A stretch of 64,000 bases of DNA from an uncultured Prevotella sp. (GTDB lineage: Bacteria; Bacteroidota; Bacteroidia; Bacteroidales; Bacteroidaceae): positions 1-64,000 of the forward strand of contig ONLG01000001.1 of assembly GCA_900318625.1 (NCBI GenBank), given 5' to 3'. Position numbers and translations under genes: made by a program. Numbering within the stretch: the first letter of the stretch is position 1; the number at the start of each line of letters is the position of its first letter. Shown here one piece after another: positions 17,457 to 26,626 of the stretch. The notes below the pieces were generated by a model, which had not been told where the DNA came from, searched no databases, and worked only from the letters and a program-made list of their open reading frames with translations.

Positions 17457-18472
17457 TTATCCAGAATGTTTGATGCAGCTCGGTCACGGAATCTCTCTGC
17501 TTTCTGCATCCAGTATTGTTCTTTATCGTTGTCAATCGGCAATCCACCTATGCCATATCTGTAGCAAGCGGCCAACAGGCGCATTGCACTTCCTTGCGGA
17601 TTTGATTTGCTTTCGGCTGCTGCCTTGATAAGTGGCACTGCTTTGGAATAATCCTTGCTCTTATAGTATTGCTCTCCTAATCTGGCCTGAGCTATAGGAA
17701 TAGCTATTCTGGTTTTCAAATCATTATTGACAGACAATGACTTTGAGAACAATTCTAATGCCTTTTGATAATTCACATCAACTCCCCGACCATATAGATA
17801 CATTATTCCTAAAAGATAGAAAGACATATCATGTCCCAGCCCAGCAGCCCTTTCAAACAGTGCCGCTGCTTTCTGGTAGTTCTGTGGAACACCGGTTCCA
17901 TCATGATACATGGCTCCTAAATTGACCAATGCTTCAGGAGAACCTTTATCAATAGCTTTTTCAAACAATTCGGCAGCCTTAGAGTAATCTTGTGATAAGC
18001 CATTGCCATTTTTGTATAGCAATCCTAAGTTGTTCAGAGCTGTAGGGTGATCTTTACTCGCAGCCTTCTCATACCAGTAAGCAGCCTTACGATAATCTTG
18101 GTAGCCTCTTTCATTTTCGTAAATCCATCCCAGATTATACATAGACACATCTATGCCATGATTTACGGCTTTCTCATACCAGTATATCGCTTTATCAATA
18201 TTTTTCTCCGTTCCTCTACCATACTGATACATTATGGCAATATTATGGGAAACCCCGACCTGGCATTTTCCCGTATATGCAGCCTTTAGCCAAAATTTAA
18301 GTGCCATTTCATAGTTTTGAGATACATTTACTCCGTTGTAATACCTGTAGCCTAACGCTTCCATTGACGTGACATCGCCCGCTTCTGCCTTGCTTTCCAA
18401 TTCAGATATAGACTGGCTTTTTGCTGCTATTGATAACAGCGCAAAGAATAGAATTAAAAGAATCTCTTTCAT
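17447..18472 (-). CDS. Secreted Sel1-repeat (TPR-like) protein
   Basis: A 341-residue protein with signal peptide MKEILLILFFALLSIAAKSQ and eight or so Sel1-like repeats of about 36 residues, for example A-LNNLGLLYKNGNGLSQDYSKAAELFEKA and ALVNLGAMYHDGTGVPQNYQKAAALFERA. Sel1 repeats form helical solenoids that bind proteins and often act in signalling or envelope stress. It is one of three Sel1 genes here (with 16965-17456 and 22171-23745). All lie on the same strand as the kinase operon. No enzymatic motif. Its last 45 residues match the end of the truncated neighbour. Confidence 0.85.
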   Translation of the reverse strand: MKEILLILFFALLSIAAKSQSISELESKAEAGDVTSMEALGYRYYNGVNVSQNYEMALKFWLKAAYTGKCQVGVSHNIAIMYQYGRGTEKNIDKAIYWYEKAVNHGIDVSMYNLGWIYENERGYQDYRKAAYWYEKAASKDHPTALNNLGLLYKNGNGLSQDYSKAAELFEKAIDKGSPEALVNLGAMYHDGTGVPQNYQKAAALFERAAGLGHDMSFYLLGIMYLYGRGVDVNYQKALELFSKSLSVNNDLKTRIAIPIAQARLGEQYYKSKDYSKAVPLIKAAAESKSNPQGSAMRLLAACYRYGIGGLPIDNDKEQYWMQKAERFRDRAASNILDKTE

Positions 18473-18480
18473 AACTCCAC

Positions 18481-18948
18481 TTAGTTAAGTTTTAATCGTA
18501 GAACTTTCTTCCTTACATCAATTGGACTCAGTCTCTTTTCTTTCTGTTGGCTCTCATATCTCCAACGAAAAACAAGAGTAGTATTGGTGTCTCTAAGCCC
18601 ATCTAAGAACCATTGGAGAGTTTCACCGGAGGGATCCTCTTTATTAAAACCTCTGAACATTTCTGCAATGCCGGCATCTGCACCGTCCTCAAGGTTACCG
18701 ACGTTAAAAAGGTCTTCTGAAAAACATTCATAGTCATAAATGAATTCATTAGAAGCACGTGAATAAATTACATTCATCCTCATGGTAACACCGTAAGTTT
18801 CTGCAACCGTTGTCTCCATTCCTTTTAGTTCTTCCGTTATAGATGAAGCCATTCCTTGCAAACCATCTTTGAATTCTTCAATGGATGTTTGTGCTGAAGC
18901 GCATACGGAAAAGCACAAACAAAGAAATGAAATGATACTCTTTTTCAT
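18481..18948 (-). CDS. Small secreted protein of unknown function
   Basis: A 155-residue protein with a clear signal peptide (MKKSIISFLCLCFSVCASAQ). The mature part is acidic and mixed helical/beta (SSITEELKGMETTVAETYGVTMRMNVIYS, FIYDYECFSEDLFNVGN, DTNTTLVFRWRYE). I do not recognise the family. It is only eight bases upstream of the Sel1 gene on the same strand, so the two are probably co-transcribed. It looks intact. Confidence 0.7.
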   Translation of the reverse strand: MKKSIISFLCLCFSVCASAQTSIEEFKDGLQGMASSITEELKGMETTVAETYGVTMRMNVIYSRASNEFIYDYECFSEDLFNVGNLEDGADAGIAEMFRGFNKEDPSGETLQWFLDGLRDTNTTLVFRWRYESQQKEKRLSPIDVRKKVLRLKLN

Positions 18949-19031
18949 AATGTTTGTTTTTTAAAAGGTTGTCGTTTTATCATTTAGGAACTGTGCTAAA
19001 ACCTATGGGTAATAGTTTTGTATGTAGATAG

Positions 19032-19120
19032 TGTAGAGATTTAGCTTGTCTAATTCCGCGTAGGGGAAACTACGCAGGGATAATCAGCCAGAGCTGTCTT
19101 AGACAAGCTAAGGTTCTACA
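19032..19120. repeat. Nested inverted-repeat element between two secreted-protein genes
   Basis: The outer arms TGTAGAnnnTTAGCTTGTCTAA (19032-19053) and TTAGACAAGCTAAnnnTCTACA (19099-19120) pair with three mismatches. Inside is a perfect hairpin GCGTAG-GGGAAA-CTACGC (19059-19076). It could be a structured RNA, a terminator-like spacer or a miniature mobile element. Confidence 0.7.
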
Positions 19121-19175
19121 AGTGAGTAAAGTTTTATTCCAAGTAACACAACCCACCCAAATCAACACAGCACCT

Positions 19176-19652
19176 TCATTTATCAAGTTCGGTGTAATAA
19201 TTCTTTGTCTTTTTCTTTACCAAGTCAATCGCACTTATTGCTCTGTAGAAAATGCTCGTGAAATCATTTACAGAATAACAATATGCCTCAACTGAAAAAT
19301 CTATGCCGGATAGTCCTATGTATGCTTTAGCGCACCTTGTCTCAAAAGTAGCCTTATTACATGCTTCCATTATATTTGAACGATTGATGTCTTCCATTTT
19401 GAACCCCGTTTTATGTAGCTCAATGTATGTGGGAGAAGATCCATAGACATTAATCCAATAATCTTCTCCTTCTTTTTTGAAGTTGAGACTGTTGTCCTCC
19501 TTATCTACGGTTGGAGAAAATCCCTCTTCCAACAAAAACAATTCTATTGCATCACGGAATTTCAATTCCTCTTTTGTTAGTTCGGTGTCTTGTGCATAGC
19601 TGGCAATAATGCTATTAGTCAGACAAACTAATAATATAAGTATCTTTTTCAT
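19176..19652 (-). CDS. Small secreted protein, paralogue of the broken gene upstream
   Basis: A 158-residue protein with signal peptide MKKILILLVCLTNSIIASYAQ. The mature part reads TKEELKFRDAIELFLLEEGFSP, DNSLNFKKEGEDYWINVYGSSPTYIELHKTGF and ACNKATFETRCAKAYIGLSGIDFSVEAYCYSVNDF, ending in a helical segment. It has two conserved Cys (TRC and AYC) also present in the paralogue at 19672-20108. The function is unknown; the beta-rich core with DYW and short loops recalls small periplasmic binding folds, but I cannot assign one. It looks intact, unlike its copy. Confidence 0.7.
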   Translation of the reverse strand: MKKILILLVCLTNSIIASYAQDTELTKEELKFRDAIELFLLEEGFSPTVDKEDNSLNFKKEGEDYWINVYGSSPTYIELHKTGFKMEDINRSNIMEACNKATFETRCAKAYIGLSGIDFSVEAYCYSVNDFTSIFYRAISAIDLVKKKTKNYYTELDK

Positions 19653-19671
19653 AATTCACATTTTCTTTAGT

Positions 19672-20108
19672 TTATTCATGTTCGCTATAATATTCTAATA
19701 CGGCTTTTTTCACACTCGTCAGGGCTCTGATGTTATATATGAATGAATGTTTAAATCCTTCAATAGAGATGCAGTAGAATTCGATAGTAAATCCTACTTT
19801 ATCGTCCTTGACCCATGCTTTTCCACAACGTTTTTCCAATTTTGCATAGTTACATGCTTCCAGTATAAGCTTTCGTTTTTTCTTTTTAAACGTGTAACCA
19901 TCAATATGGAATTGGATATAATAAGGTCTGTCTCCATCTACCGTCAACCAATAAAACTCCTCTCCTTTTTTAAAATTAAGACTGTTGTCACCAGGAACTG
20001 TTCGATACCATTGCGGAACTTCATTTCCTCGGAAGTCATTCCACTTTGGGAATAAGCATTTAGCAGTCCTGCAAAACTGCATAACAAACAAAAAAAAAGT
20101 TTCTTCAT
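19672..20108 (-). pseudogene. Frameshifted paralogue of the 19176-19652 gene
   Basis: The first part encodes a signal peptide and MTSEEMKFRNGIEQFL (matching TKEELKFRDAIELFL of the neighbour). The frame then shifts near 20005: the continuation DNSLNFKKGEEFYWLTVDGDRPYYIQ is in another frame and runs to EYYSEHE. Compared with the intact paralogue, about ten residues (EEGFSPTVDKE) are missing at the junction, so a small out-of-frame deletion broke it. No slippery sequence is evident at the junction. Confidence 0.75.
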
Positions 20109-20183
20109 AATATTTACTTTTAAAATTAGAATTATCAAATTTTGACAAATAAAACATCAGACAGTTGAACTTTGCTTCTTTAC

Positions 20184-22163
20184 CTATGGTATTGGGTAGT
20201 CCATATATTTCAGTTTCTGTATAACTTCTGCTTTCGTTTTCGGATCAGCCTTTAATGCCCATTGGTATGCTTGTCTGTGATTTTCACCTGTCCTTGCGCC
20301 ATTGAGATATTGCATGGCTTTTTGCGCAGCCTCTTCCTCTGCTTTCTTCTTAGCTTCTTCTGCTTTCTTCTTATCCTCCTCTGCTTTCCTTTTAGCCACT
20401 TCCTCCCTCTTCTTCCGTTCTTCTATCTCCGCTTCTTTTTTCTTGGCAGCTTGTTGTGCGGCAATGTCGTTTGCCGATGGCAGAGGTGTTTTGGGCAATG
20501 TGCTTTCCGGAGTAACCTCTTTGCTGACATCTGCCTGTGTGTCTCTGCTCTGGTCACCGTCCTGAATAGTGTCGACGGAAACAGCATTTACGGTGTCGGC
20601 AGGCGACGGTGCAGGTCCGGACTTCCCCCAAGGCTTGATAGGGTCAATACTGTTCCATACCACATATATTCCATATAAGAATAATGTGATAATGGCAACG
20701 AAGCCGATGCCTTTAACTATTGACTTGAGATGCTTTCCAAGTGCCTTAAACGACTGGCCAAGCTGCTTGAACTGCTGGCGCAAGGTCGTGATAATTGCCG
20801 GTTCAGGCTTCCAGCCTTTCCTCACCACGGCATACGTTGTGCCGTTTGCATGGAATAATTCACTCAGTATTATGTTTGTTTTCTTCTTGCATTCGCCAAC
20901 TTCATCCAGTCCCGTCAGTTTCTTGCAGTGTTTGATATATAATCCAAAAGGCGATAATCGGGGGGAGGCGGGCTCCACATCCGTTACAGACTCGTCGGCA
21001 TTGCGGTTGGAGAATCCTTTCTCGAAGTATTCATAAACGATATAGCCTGTCGTTCTGGTATTGTGGTTGTCTGTGTCGCCGGTGTATATCGTTGCGTCAT
21101 ACTTCAGCCAACATTCATTCTCGTCCATCAAGTCGGAAACTATCTGGTAGGTTGTGTTGGGGCTCTTCAGCACAAACCATCGTTGAAGATAGTATCTTTC
21201 CTCGAAGCCTTTCAGGAAAGCCTTTGCCGTGGCTGTACGCTCCATGTAGTCCTGCTTCATGGCATTTATAATCACAGCTTTGGTCTTGTCGCTTACGTTG
21301 AGAGTCGCTACTTTCTGCTGTATTATTTTATCAAGCCCGTAGGAAGCCAAAGGCGGAGTGGTTGCTGTGAGCAGATAGAACAATGTTGCTCCGAGAGCAT
21401 AGACATCCATCTCGAAAGGGATGAGCGGTATGTGGGTGTGCCCCTCCTCATGCATTTTCTTTCTGGAGTCAAGTATGGCCTGTAGTCCCAGAGATTGCTC
21501 CTGCGGTGAATATCCTTTCGACCACGCCACGAAGTTGTGTGTAGTGGTCAGTTCTCCATTCTTGTTGAAGTGGATGGAAATGCCGAAGTCAATCAGTACC
21601 GGTTCCATCGGCTGCCCTTCCTCATCAAGCCTGATCATTATGTTGTCGGGCTTTATGTCGCAGTGGAGCAGCTGGTGGCTGCTGTGTATGAACTCCACGG
21701 CTTCTGCGATGGGACGGATGTAGGAAAGAGCCACACGCTCCGGCAACGGGCCTTGTTCGAGAACCAAATCCCTCAGACTTTTACCTTCAAGGAATTCCAT
21801 CACATAGTATGCTGTGCCGTTAGCTTCAAACACCTCGTTCACGTTCACAATGTTTCTGTTGCTGCGGCACAGCTTGTTCAGCCGTCGTGCTTCCTTCAGG
21901 AAGTCTTTTAGTGTTTCTTGCTTTGATGATGGCGGAAAGCATACCGTGTCGCTGCCTGGGTTGCGCCAACACTGTTCCTTGAAGAAAAGCTCTTTTATAG
22001 CATACTTATGTGGTATGTTGTCTCCCTTTCTGTAGCCTTTAGCCTGATAGGTTATGCCATAGCCGCCCTGCCCCAACACACGCTTTATGGTGTATTCACC
22101 CTCCGGGCTGACCAGCTTGGTTCCTGCCTTCAGCACATACTCGTATTTCTTTGCCTCTGTCAT
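20184..22163 (-). CDS. Hanks-type Ser/Thr protein kinase with membrane anchor
   Basis: A 659-residue kinase. The catalytic domain (about 22-325) has the Gly loop VLGQGGYGITY, the VAIK-type lysine in HKYAIKEL (K57), the catalytic loop LLHCDIKPDN (D169, Cys in place of the usual Arg) and the DFG in LIDFGIS. A basic linker leads to one membrane helix (about 480-500, GIGFVAIITLFLYGIYVVW). The C-terminal region has a Lys/Glu/Ala coiled coil (about 575-625, KKKAEEAKKKAEEEAAQK) and ends AYQWALKADPKTKAEVIQKLKYMDYP. It is last in the LytTR-FHA-caspase-PP2C operon; the PP2C phosphatase is the natural antagonist and the FHA proteins natural readers. Targets are unknown. Confidence 0.93.
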   Translation of the reverse strand: MTEAKKYEYVLKAGTKLVSPEGEYTIKRVLGQGGYGITYQAKGYRKGDNIPHKYAIKELFFKEQCWRNPGSDTVCFPPSSKQETLKDFLKEARRLNKLCRSNRNIVNVNEVFEANGTAYYVMEFLEGKSLRDLVLEQGPLPERVALSYIRPIAEAVEFIHSSHQLLHCDIKPDNIMIRLDEEGQPMEPVLIDFGISIHFNKNGELTTTHNFVAWSKGYSPQEQSLGLQAILDSRKKMHEEGHTHIPLIPFEMDVYALGATLFYLLTATTPPLASYGLDKIIQQKVATLNVSDKTKAVIINAMKQDYMERTATAKAFLKGFEERYYLQRWFVLKSPNTTYQIVSDLMDENECWLKYDATIYTGDTDNHNTRTTGYIVYEYFEKGFSNRNADESVTDVEPASPRLSPFGLYIKHCKKLTGLDEVGECKKKTNIILSELFHANGTTYAVVRKGWKPEPAIITTLRQQFKQLGQSFKALGKHLKSIVKGIGFVAIITLFLYGIYVVWNSIDPIKPWGKSGPAPSPADTVNAVSVDTIQDGDQSRDTQADVSKEVTPESTLPKTPLPSANDIAAQQAAKKKEAEIEERKKREEVAKRKAEEDKKKAEEAKKKAEEEAAQKAMQYLNGARTGENHRQAYQWALKADPKTKAEVIQKLKYMDYPIP

Positions 22164-22170
22164 GTGTCAA

Positions 22171-23745
22171 CTATTTGGATATTGCCTGCAGAACAGCCAT
22201 TAGCCTGTCGTTCTGTTTGGTGTTGTTAAGTTTATCTATACGTTTTTTCGCATCCTTCAAATCGGGCAGCGTGGCAATTTGCATCTCATAGCACTTCGCA
22301 AGGTTCTTTGCCGACTGTGGTGTGAGATGGTGCTGGGCTTCAGCCATGATATACAGCTGTGCAGCCCTGACATAATCCTGTGGAACACCACTGCCATCCA
22401 TGTATTTGTCGCCAAGCTTGCATTGTGCGTAAGCTATGCCCTCGTCGGCAGCTTTCTGCAAGAGTTCAAGAACCTTTGCCTTATCCTTCTTCACGCCTGT
22501 TCCACTTTCGTACATAGCTGAAAGGTAGTATTTGGCTGCGGCACTCTTGTCGGCAGCCTTCGTGAGAGTCTTTACAGCCTTCTTAGGATTTCGCTTGCCG
22601 TAGTTCTTGTTGGCGATAATTACACCCATCATGGTCTCGCCCTCGGCGATTTTTGCCTTGGCAACTTTCTTGAACAGTTCAAGAGCCTTGTCATAGTCCT
22701 TGATGACATAGTATTCTTTCAGCCCCAACAAGTATTGTGAGAATGGTCCTTCATTGTCTTCTTTCAGCAATTCGTTGAACTCTTTTCCGTGGCTGCGGCT
22801 CGCCTCTGCCAAGTATTGAGTGGCAAGGTAATAGTCTTGTTCCACACCTTGTCCTCTGAGATAGCACAACCCCAGCAACCACTGGGCATCGGCATTGCCA
22901 TTGGCCGCTTTCTTCAGGTGGTTGGCTGCCTTGGCATAGTCCTGCTCGGTGCCGTTTCCTTCAAGGAATATCTTTCCAAGTTGGTAGTCGGCAGCGGTGA
23001 CTCCCTTTTCTGACGCCTTCTGCATCAAGGCAATGCCCCTGGCTTTGTCCTGAACAGTCCCTCTGCCTTGGTGCATCAGCCATCCGTAGTAATAAGTGGC
23101 TCTGGCATCACCTTTCTCTGCTGCTTGTCTGAACCAATCTGCCGCTTTGTCTGGCTTGTTGTCGTTAAGATGGCACAGCGCAAGCTTGTATTGCGCATCC
23201 GTGTTTCCTGCCTTGGCCACAGTTTCCAGAAATGCAGCTGCTTTTGCCTTGTCTTGCTTCACGCCAATGCTGTTGAAATAAAGTTCGTAGAGCAACATGC
23301 TGCTGAATGTGTTGCCGCTGCCTGTGGCCAATTTCTCATGCTGCGCCACCACCGCCTTGTTTCCCTTCTGCACAGCAGCTTTGTACAGTTTCAATGCCAT
23401 TACCGAGTCCTTTCTGGCACCATTGCCCAGTTGATAGCACATAGCCATGTTGGCCACGGCATCGGTATTTCCTTTTTCGGCAGCTTTCGACCACCACTCC
23501 AAGGCTTTAGCATAATCCTGCTTCACGTTCTTTCCTGTGTAGAACCATGTCCCCAAAGTGTTCTGCGACACAGCATTGCCAGCTTCAGCCTCTTTCGTGA
23601 GGATTGAAACACTGTCATTCTCCACTTTCTGTTGTGTTGTGGGCTGTTTGCCAACCTTCCGCTGTTTCTGTGCACAGGCTGTGGCACAACAAGCAGTCAG
23701 CATTATGGCCGCAAACAATAATGATTTAAATTTGTTGTTTTTCAT
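22171..23745 (-). CDS. Large secreted Sel1-repeat protein
   Basis: About 524 residues with a signal peptide (MKNNKFKSLLFAAIMLTACCATACA; two Cys could serve as lipid sites but the lipobox is poor) and roughly twelve Sel1 repeats, such as AVSQNTLGTWFYTGKNVKQDYAKALEWWSKAAEKG and AQWLLGLCYLRGQGVEQDYYLATQYL. I chose the ATG at 23745, preceded by AAGGTGG, over the GTG six bases upstream. It lies between the PP2C and kinase genes (gap of seven bases to the kinase), so it probably acts in the same pathway as an envelope scaffold or sensor; that is inference. Confidence 0.87.
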   Translation of the reverse strand: MKNNKFKSLLFAAIMLTACCATACAQKQRKVGKQPTTQQKVENDSVSILTKEAEAGNAVSQNTLGTWFYTGKNVKQDYAKALEWWSKAAEKGNTDAVANMAMCYQLGNGARKDSVMALKLYKAAVQKGNKAVVAQHEKLATGSGNTFSSMLLYELYFNSIGVKQDKAKAAAFLETVAKAGNTDAQYKLALCHLNDNKPDKAADWFRQAAEKGDARATYYYGWLMHQGRGTVQDKARGIALMQKASEKGVTAADYQLGKIFLEGNGTEQDYAKAANHLKKAANGNADAQWLLGLCYLRGQGVEQDYYLATQYLAEASRSHGKEFNELLKEDNEGPFSQYLLGLKEYYVIKDYDKALELFKKVAKAKIAEGETMMGVIIANKNYGKRNPKKAVKTLTKAADKSAAAKYYLSAMYESGTGVKKDKAKVLELLQKAADEGIAYAQCKLGDKYMDGSGVPQDYVRAAQLYIMAEAQHHLTPQSAKNLAKCYEMQIATLPDLKDAKKRIDKLNNTKQNDRLMAVLQAISK

Positions 23746-23755
23746 ATCCACCTTG

Positions 23756-24670
23756 TTATTTTCCGAATAATTTCTTTATCATTTTCATTATAGGGTTTCC
23801 CGCGTGTTGCCCGGCAACGGACTCCATTTCGCTCACCTCCATCACAAAAGGGTTGGTTTTGACTGTTGTCTCGCCTGTGTCTGCTCCTTCTTTATAGCAA
23901 GCCTCCCCTGCAAGAAGTTCCACTTGCTCTATAGGTATCAGTATGGCTGTGTTGTTGTCGGTGCTGTCCTTGCACTGTTCTGCCATCTTCTTTATTTTCT
24001 CTTTGTCATCGCAGTTGTCAGCAACAACATCCTGCAGTTGGTCGTCTGAGAGCTGTTGCAACACCCCGTCCGTGCATAACAGGAAATAGTCGCCTTTTTT
24101 CACATCGCGGGTTTGCACCACCGTTGCCATGCAACGGCTTTCATCGTCGGCAACGGGTGCCATGTATCTGGTGATAACGTTTCGTTGCGGATGGTCTCTT
24201 GCCTGCTCAGGTGTGATGATGCCAGAGTGTACCATCTGGTTCACTTGCGAATGGTCGTCGCTTCGATATATAATGCCTTGCGTGGGACGTATCTGGTAGA
24301 TGCGGCTGTCGCCTATATGACACAAGGTGGCTCCTGCGGAATGGAAAGCCGCAAAGGTCATGGTAGTTGCCATGTCTGTCCCTGGTCTTGCGCTATTATC
24401 CAAAGCATTATATGCCGCGTCCAGTGCTTCGTTGAAAGCCTTGTTGGTGAAATCTTTTGAAAAATCCACCTTGCTCATTGCCTTGGCAAAAGCCTGGCAT
24501 ACAGTGTGGCTGGCCACTTCGCCGCCCTCGCTGCCTCCCACACCATCGCAGACCACGAAGAACCGCTGTGCCTTGTCAGGAGTGTCGCAATCGGGGTATC
24601 TGGCATCTTCCTGATTGCTTCTCTGTCCTTTCTGGCAGAAAGAGAATGTCTGTCCTAATGTTATTTTCAT
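23756..24670 (-). CDS. PP2C-family Ser/Thr protein phosphatase
   Basis: A 304-residue metal-dependent phosphatase. Visible motifs are FVVCDGVGGSEGGEVAS (metal Asp and Gly), the TMTFAAFHSAGATLCHIGDSRIYQI block, NVITRY, YFLLCTDGVLQQL (second metal Asp) and DNNTAILIPIEQ (last metal Asp). It removes phosphates from Ser/Thr and typically opposes a Hanks-type kinase; the kinase gene is in the same operon. A 50-residue tail after the domain (VKTNPFVMEVSEMESVAGQHAG) is not conserved. Its ATG overlaps the preceding FHA gene's stop by four bases. Confidence 0.95.
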   Translation of the reverse strand: MKITLGQTFSFCQKGQRSNQEDARYPDCDTPDKAQRFFVVCDGVGGSEGGEVASHTVCQAFAKAMSKVDFSKDFTNKAFNEALDAAYNALDNSARPGTDMATTMTFAAFHSAGATLCHIGDSRIYQIRPTQGIIYRSDDHSQVNQMVHSGIITPEQARDHPQRNVITRYMAPVADDESRCMATVVQTRDVKKGDYFLLCTDGVLQQLSDDQLQDVVADNCDDKEKIKKMAEQCKDSTDNNTAILIPIEQVELLAGEACYKEGADTGETTVKTNPFVMEVSEMESVAGQHAGNPIMKMIKKLFGK

Positions 24671-25344
24671 TGTTTCTTGTAAGCTTTGAATGTGAGTGTA
24701 GTGTGTCCTATTCTTATGGTGTCGCCATAGTTGAGATAGATGCTGTTGCCAACGAGCAATTCGTTGCTGTTGACCATGATCGGGTTTGCCGCCCTCTTGA
24801 CAGTAAGCCTGAACGTGTAGCCCGATAAGTTTGGACTTTTCTCTACGTCAATGACAATAGATTGCCGGCTCATATAGGCATCGCTGAAAGATATGTCAGA
24901 GGGCAGTGCCACGTCTTTCCTGCCTACTATATTCTGCCCTGCTTTCAATGGAGCACTGTGAATACCGCGGAATCCCCATGCCAGCTTGCCCTTGAAGTTC
25001 AGCACGCCCTTACCCTGCGAGAGTATGTGGCGTTCTGTGGGTAGGGGGGCTTGGCTTTCCTTCTCTCTGTCAGTGGCAAGTTCCTCGATGCCCTGTTTGG
25101 CTTTATATCCAAAGTTGGCATTGCACTGTCGGCATTTCTCTATGACGATGCCTTTCTTATCGGGTGTTGTGATGACATGATTGCCACATACGGGGCAAAC
25201 GATGCAATACGTCCGACCCACCACGGCTTTCTTATTGACAATGTAAGTCTTGCCGTTTATCAGTTCAGGCTCTCCCAATATGGGAAACGAATGACTGGCT
25301 TCGTCCAATATTGTTTTTGCGGTGTTATCTTTCAAGGCTTCCAT
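24667..25344 (-). CDS. FHA-domain protein with zinc ribbon
   Basis: A 225-residue protein. The N-terminal half has a four-Cys zinc ribbon (CPVCGNH with a later KCRQCNANFGY). The C-terminal half is an FHA domain: NIVGRKDVALPSDISFSDAYMSRQSIVIDV, TFRLTVKRAANPIMVNSNEL and NYGDTIRIGHTTLTF, with the Gly-Arg and Ser-Arg positions that contact phosphothreonine. FHA domains read phosphothreonine, so it is probably an effector of the kinase in this operon. I chose the ATG at 25344; the longer frame would overlap the acidic protein gene. It is translationally coupled to PP2C. Confidence 0.88.
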   Translation of the reverse strand: MEALKDNTAKTILDEASHSFPILGEPELINGKTYIVNKKAVVGRTYCIVCPVCGNHVITTPDKKGIVIEKCRQCNANFGYKAKQGIEELATDREKESQAPLPTERHILSQGKGVLNFKGKLAWGFRGIHSAPLKAGQNIVGRKDVALPSDISFSDAYMSRQSIVIDVEKSPNLSGYTFRLTVKRAANPIMVNSNELLVGNSIYLNYGDTIRIGHTTLTFKAYKKQ

Positions 25345-25393
25345 ATTAAAATAAGGTGTGTTCTGCAAATTGTGTGTATGGCTCGTTTCGGTC

Positions 25394-26488
25394 TCAATCT
25401 TCCATTTCCTCATAATCATCATCAGCTGAGTCTGGCTCGTCATCATCGTCTTCAGGCTCATTATCATCTTCCATATCCAGTTTCTTTGCCTTGTCGATTA
25501 AGGCAACATCTTCCAGTTCAACCTCCTCATCCTCATCGTCTATATGCAGTTGAGCAAGAAGCTCGCTAATGTCTTCTTCTTCGTCGTTTTCAGTAGTTAT
25601 GTTTTCTGATGTGATATTTTCAGTTGCAGTACCATTTCCAGTCAATCCGTCTATGGAATTTTCTCCATTTTCATTCAAGGCAACAGTATTTCCTTGTGAG
25701 TTGTTGCCTGTATCGACAATATCGACAGAAGGGTCATCAGTGGCAGAATTCTTGTCGAATTCATTGCGGGCCACGAAAGAACCATCGTTGTGGCTCATCA
25801 TCTCCAAGTCGGAATGTTCGAGTCTGGCATTTGCAAGAATTGTTTCAAACGAAGTCTGGCTGCCGTCTTGGTTCAGGAAAGACAGACTGAAGGGTTCACC
25901 GTCGGCAGTGTACAGTCCGTCGAAAACGCCATCGCCATCCGAGTCGGCCAACACAAACTGCTGTCCTGCCAGTTCCGGGTAGTTGAACTGAACGTTGTAA
26001 ACGTTTACGGCATTGCCCTCCATGTCATACATGGTAGAAGGTTCTCCAATTTTCATCAGTGGCACAGACGTACCGTCAGCGGCATCCACTTCATTGCCCG
26101 ATACTATCTGTTGTGCCACCTCATCGGGAGATGCAGCGTTGCCAGTATCACCAGCGTTGGAGTTGTCTGCCGTAGGCGAGTTTTCTCCATGCGAGTCGAT
26201 GGGAGTAGGCTCAGTTGGTTGAGATGAAGTCTGGTGTTGTTCCTGACTTGTGGCGTTTGCTGACTGAACAGGCTGTTCTTCAGTGGCCTGTAGTTCCTCC
26301 GTAGGCTGTTCCTCGGTTTGTGTTGTTTCCATTGCCTCTTGTGAGGCAGTGGGTTTCAAGGGGTTTCGTCCCACCACTACACCAGCCACACTGCCAATAA
26401 CCAGTCCGCCACCAGCCACTAACAGTTTCGACATGTCGTTGCGACCACCTTTTTCATTCCCTGCGATTGTTTGTTTCTTTGTGTCCAT
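25394..26488 (-). CDS. Acidic single-pass membrane protein
   Basis: A 364-residue protein of unknown function. After a short polar N terminus comes one membrane segment (about 20-40, MSKLLVAGGGLVIGSVAGVVVG). A Thr/Gln/Glu/Ser-rich linker follows, then a compact region (about 150-240) with MKIGEPSTMYDMEG, ELAGQQFVLADSDGDGVFDGLY (a DxDxDG calcium-loop motif) and SLSFLNQDGSQTSFETI. The C-terminal 60 residues are almost all Asp/Glu. With the flanking FHA, caspase and kinase genes it could be the phosphorylated or proteolysed partner; the many Thr and Ser residues allow that but do not show it. Confidence 0.7.
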   Translation of the reverse strand: MDTKKQTIAGNEKGGRNDMSKLLVAGGGLVIGSVAGVVVGRNPLKPTASQEAMETTQTEEQPTEELQATEEQPVQSANATSQEQHQTSSQPTEPTPIDSHGENSPTADNSNAGDTGNAASPDEVAQQIVSGNEVDAADGTSVPLMKIGEPSTMYDMEGNAVNVYNVQFNYPELAGQQFVLADSDGDGVFDGLYTADGEPFSLSFLNQDGSQTSFETILANARLEHSDLEMMSHNDGSFVARNEFDKNSATDDPSVDIVDTGNNSQGNTVALNENGENSIDGLTGNGTATENITSENITTENDEEEDISELLAQLHIDDEDEEVELEDVALIDKAKKLDMEDDNEPEDDDDEPDSADDDYEEMED

Positions 26489-26520
26489 GATATAAATGTT
26501 TTATGTGATTTTAACAGAAA

Positions 26521-26528
26521 CAAATATA
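26521..26528 (-). promoter_or_regulatory. Possible internal promoter for the acidic protein gene
   Basis: TATATTTG on the minus strand matches TAnnTTTG, 33 bases before the start at 26488. No good -33 at 19-20 bases is present, so it is weak. Confidence 0.35.
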
Positions 26529-26626
26529 ACACCTCGAACCTCCGTTTTGCAACCACAAAAGTGTTTTCTTGATAAAGCGGTTGGCTTTCTTTACGAATAT
26601 GTAAACTTATTGGGCAAAAAATCCAG

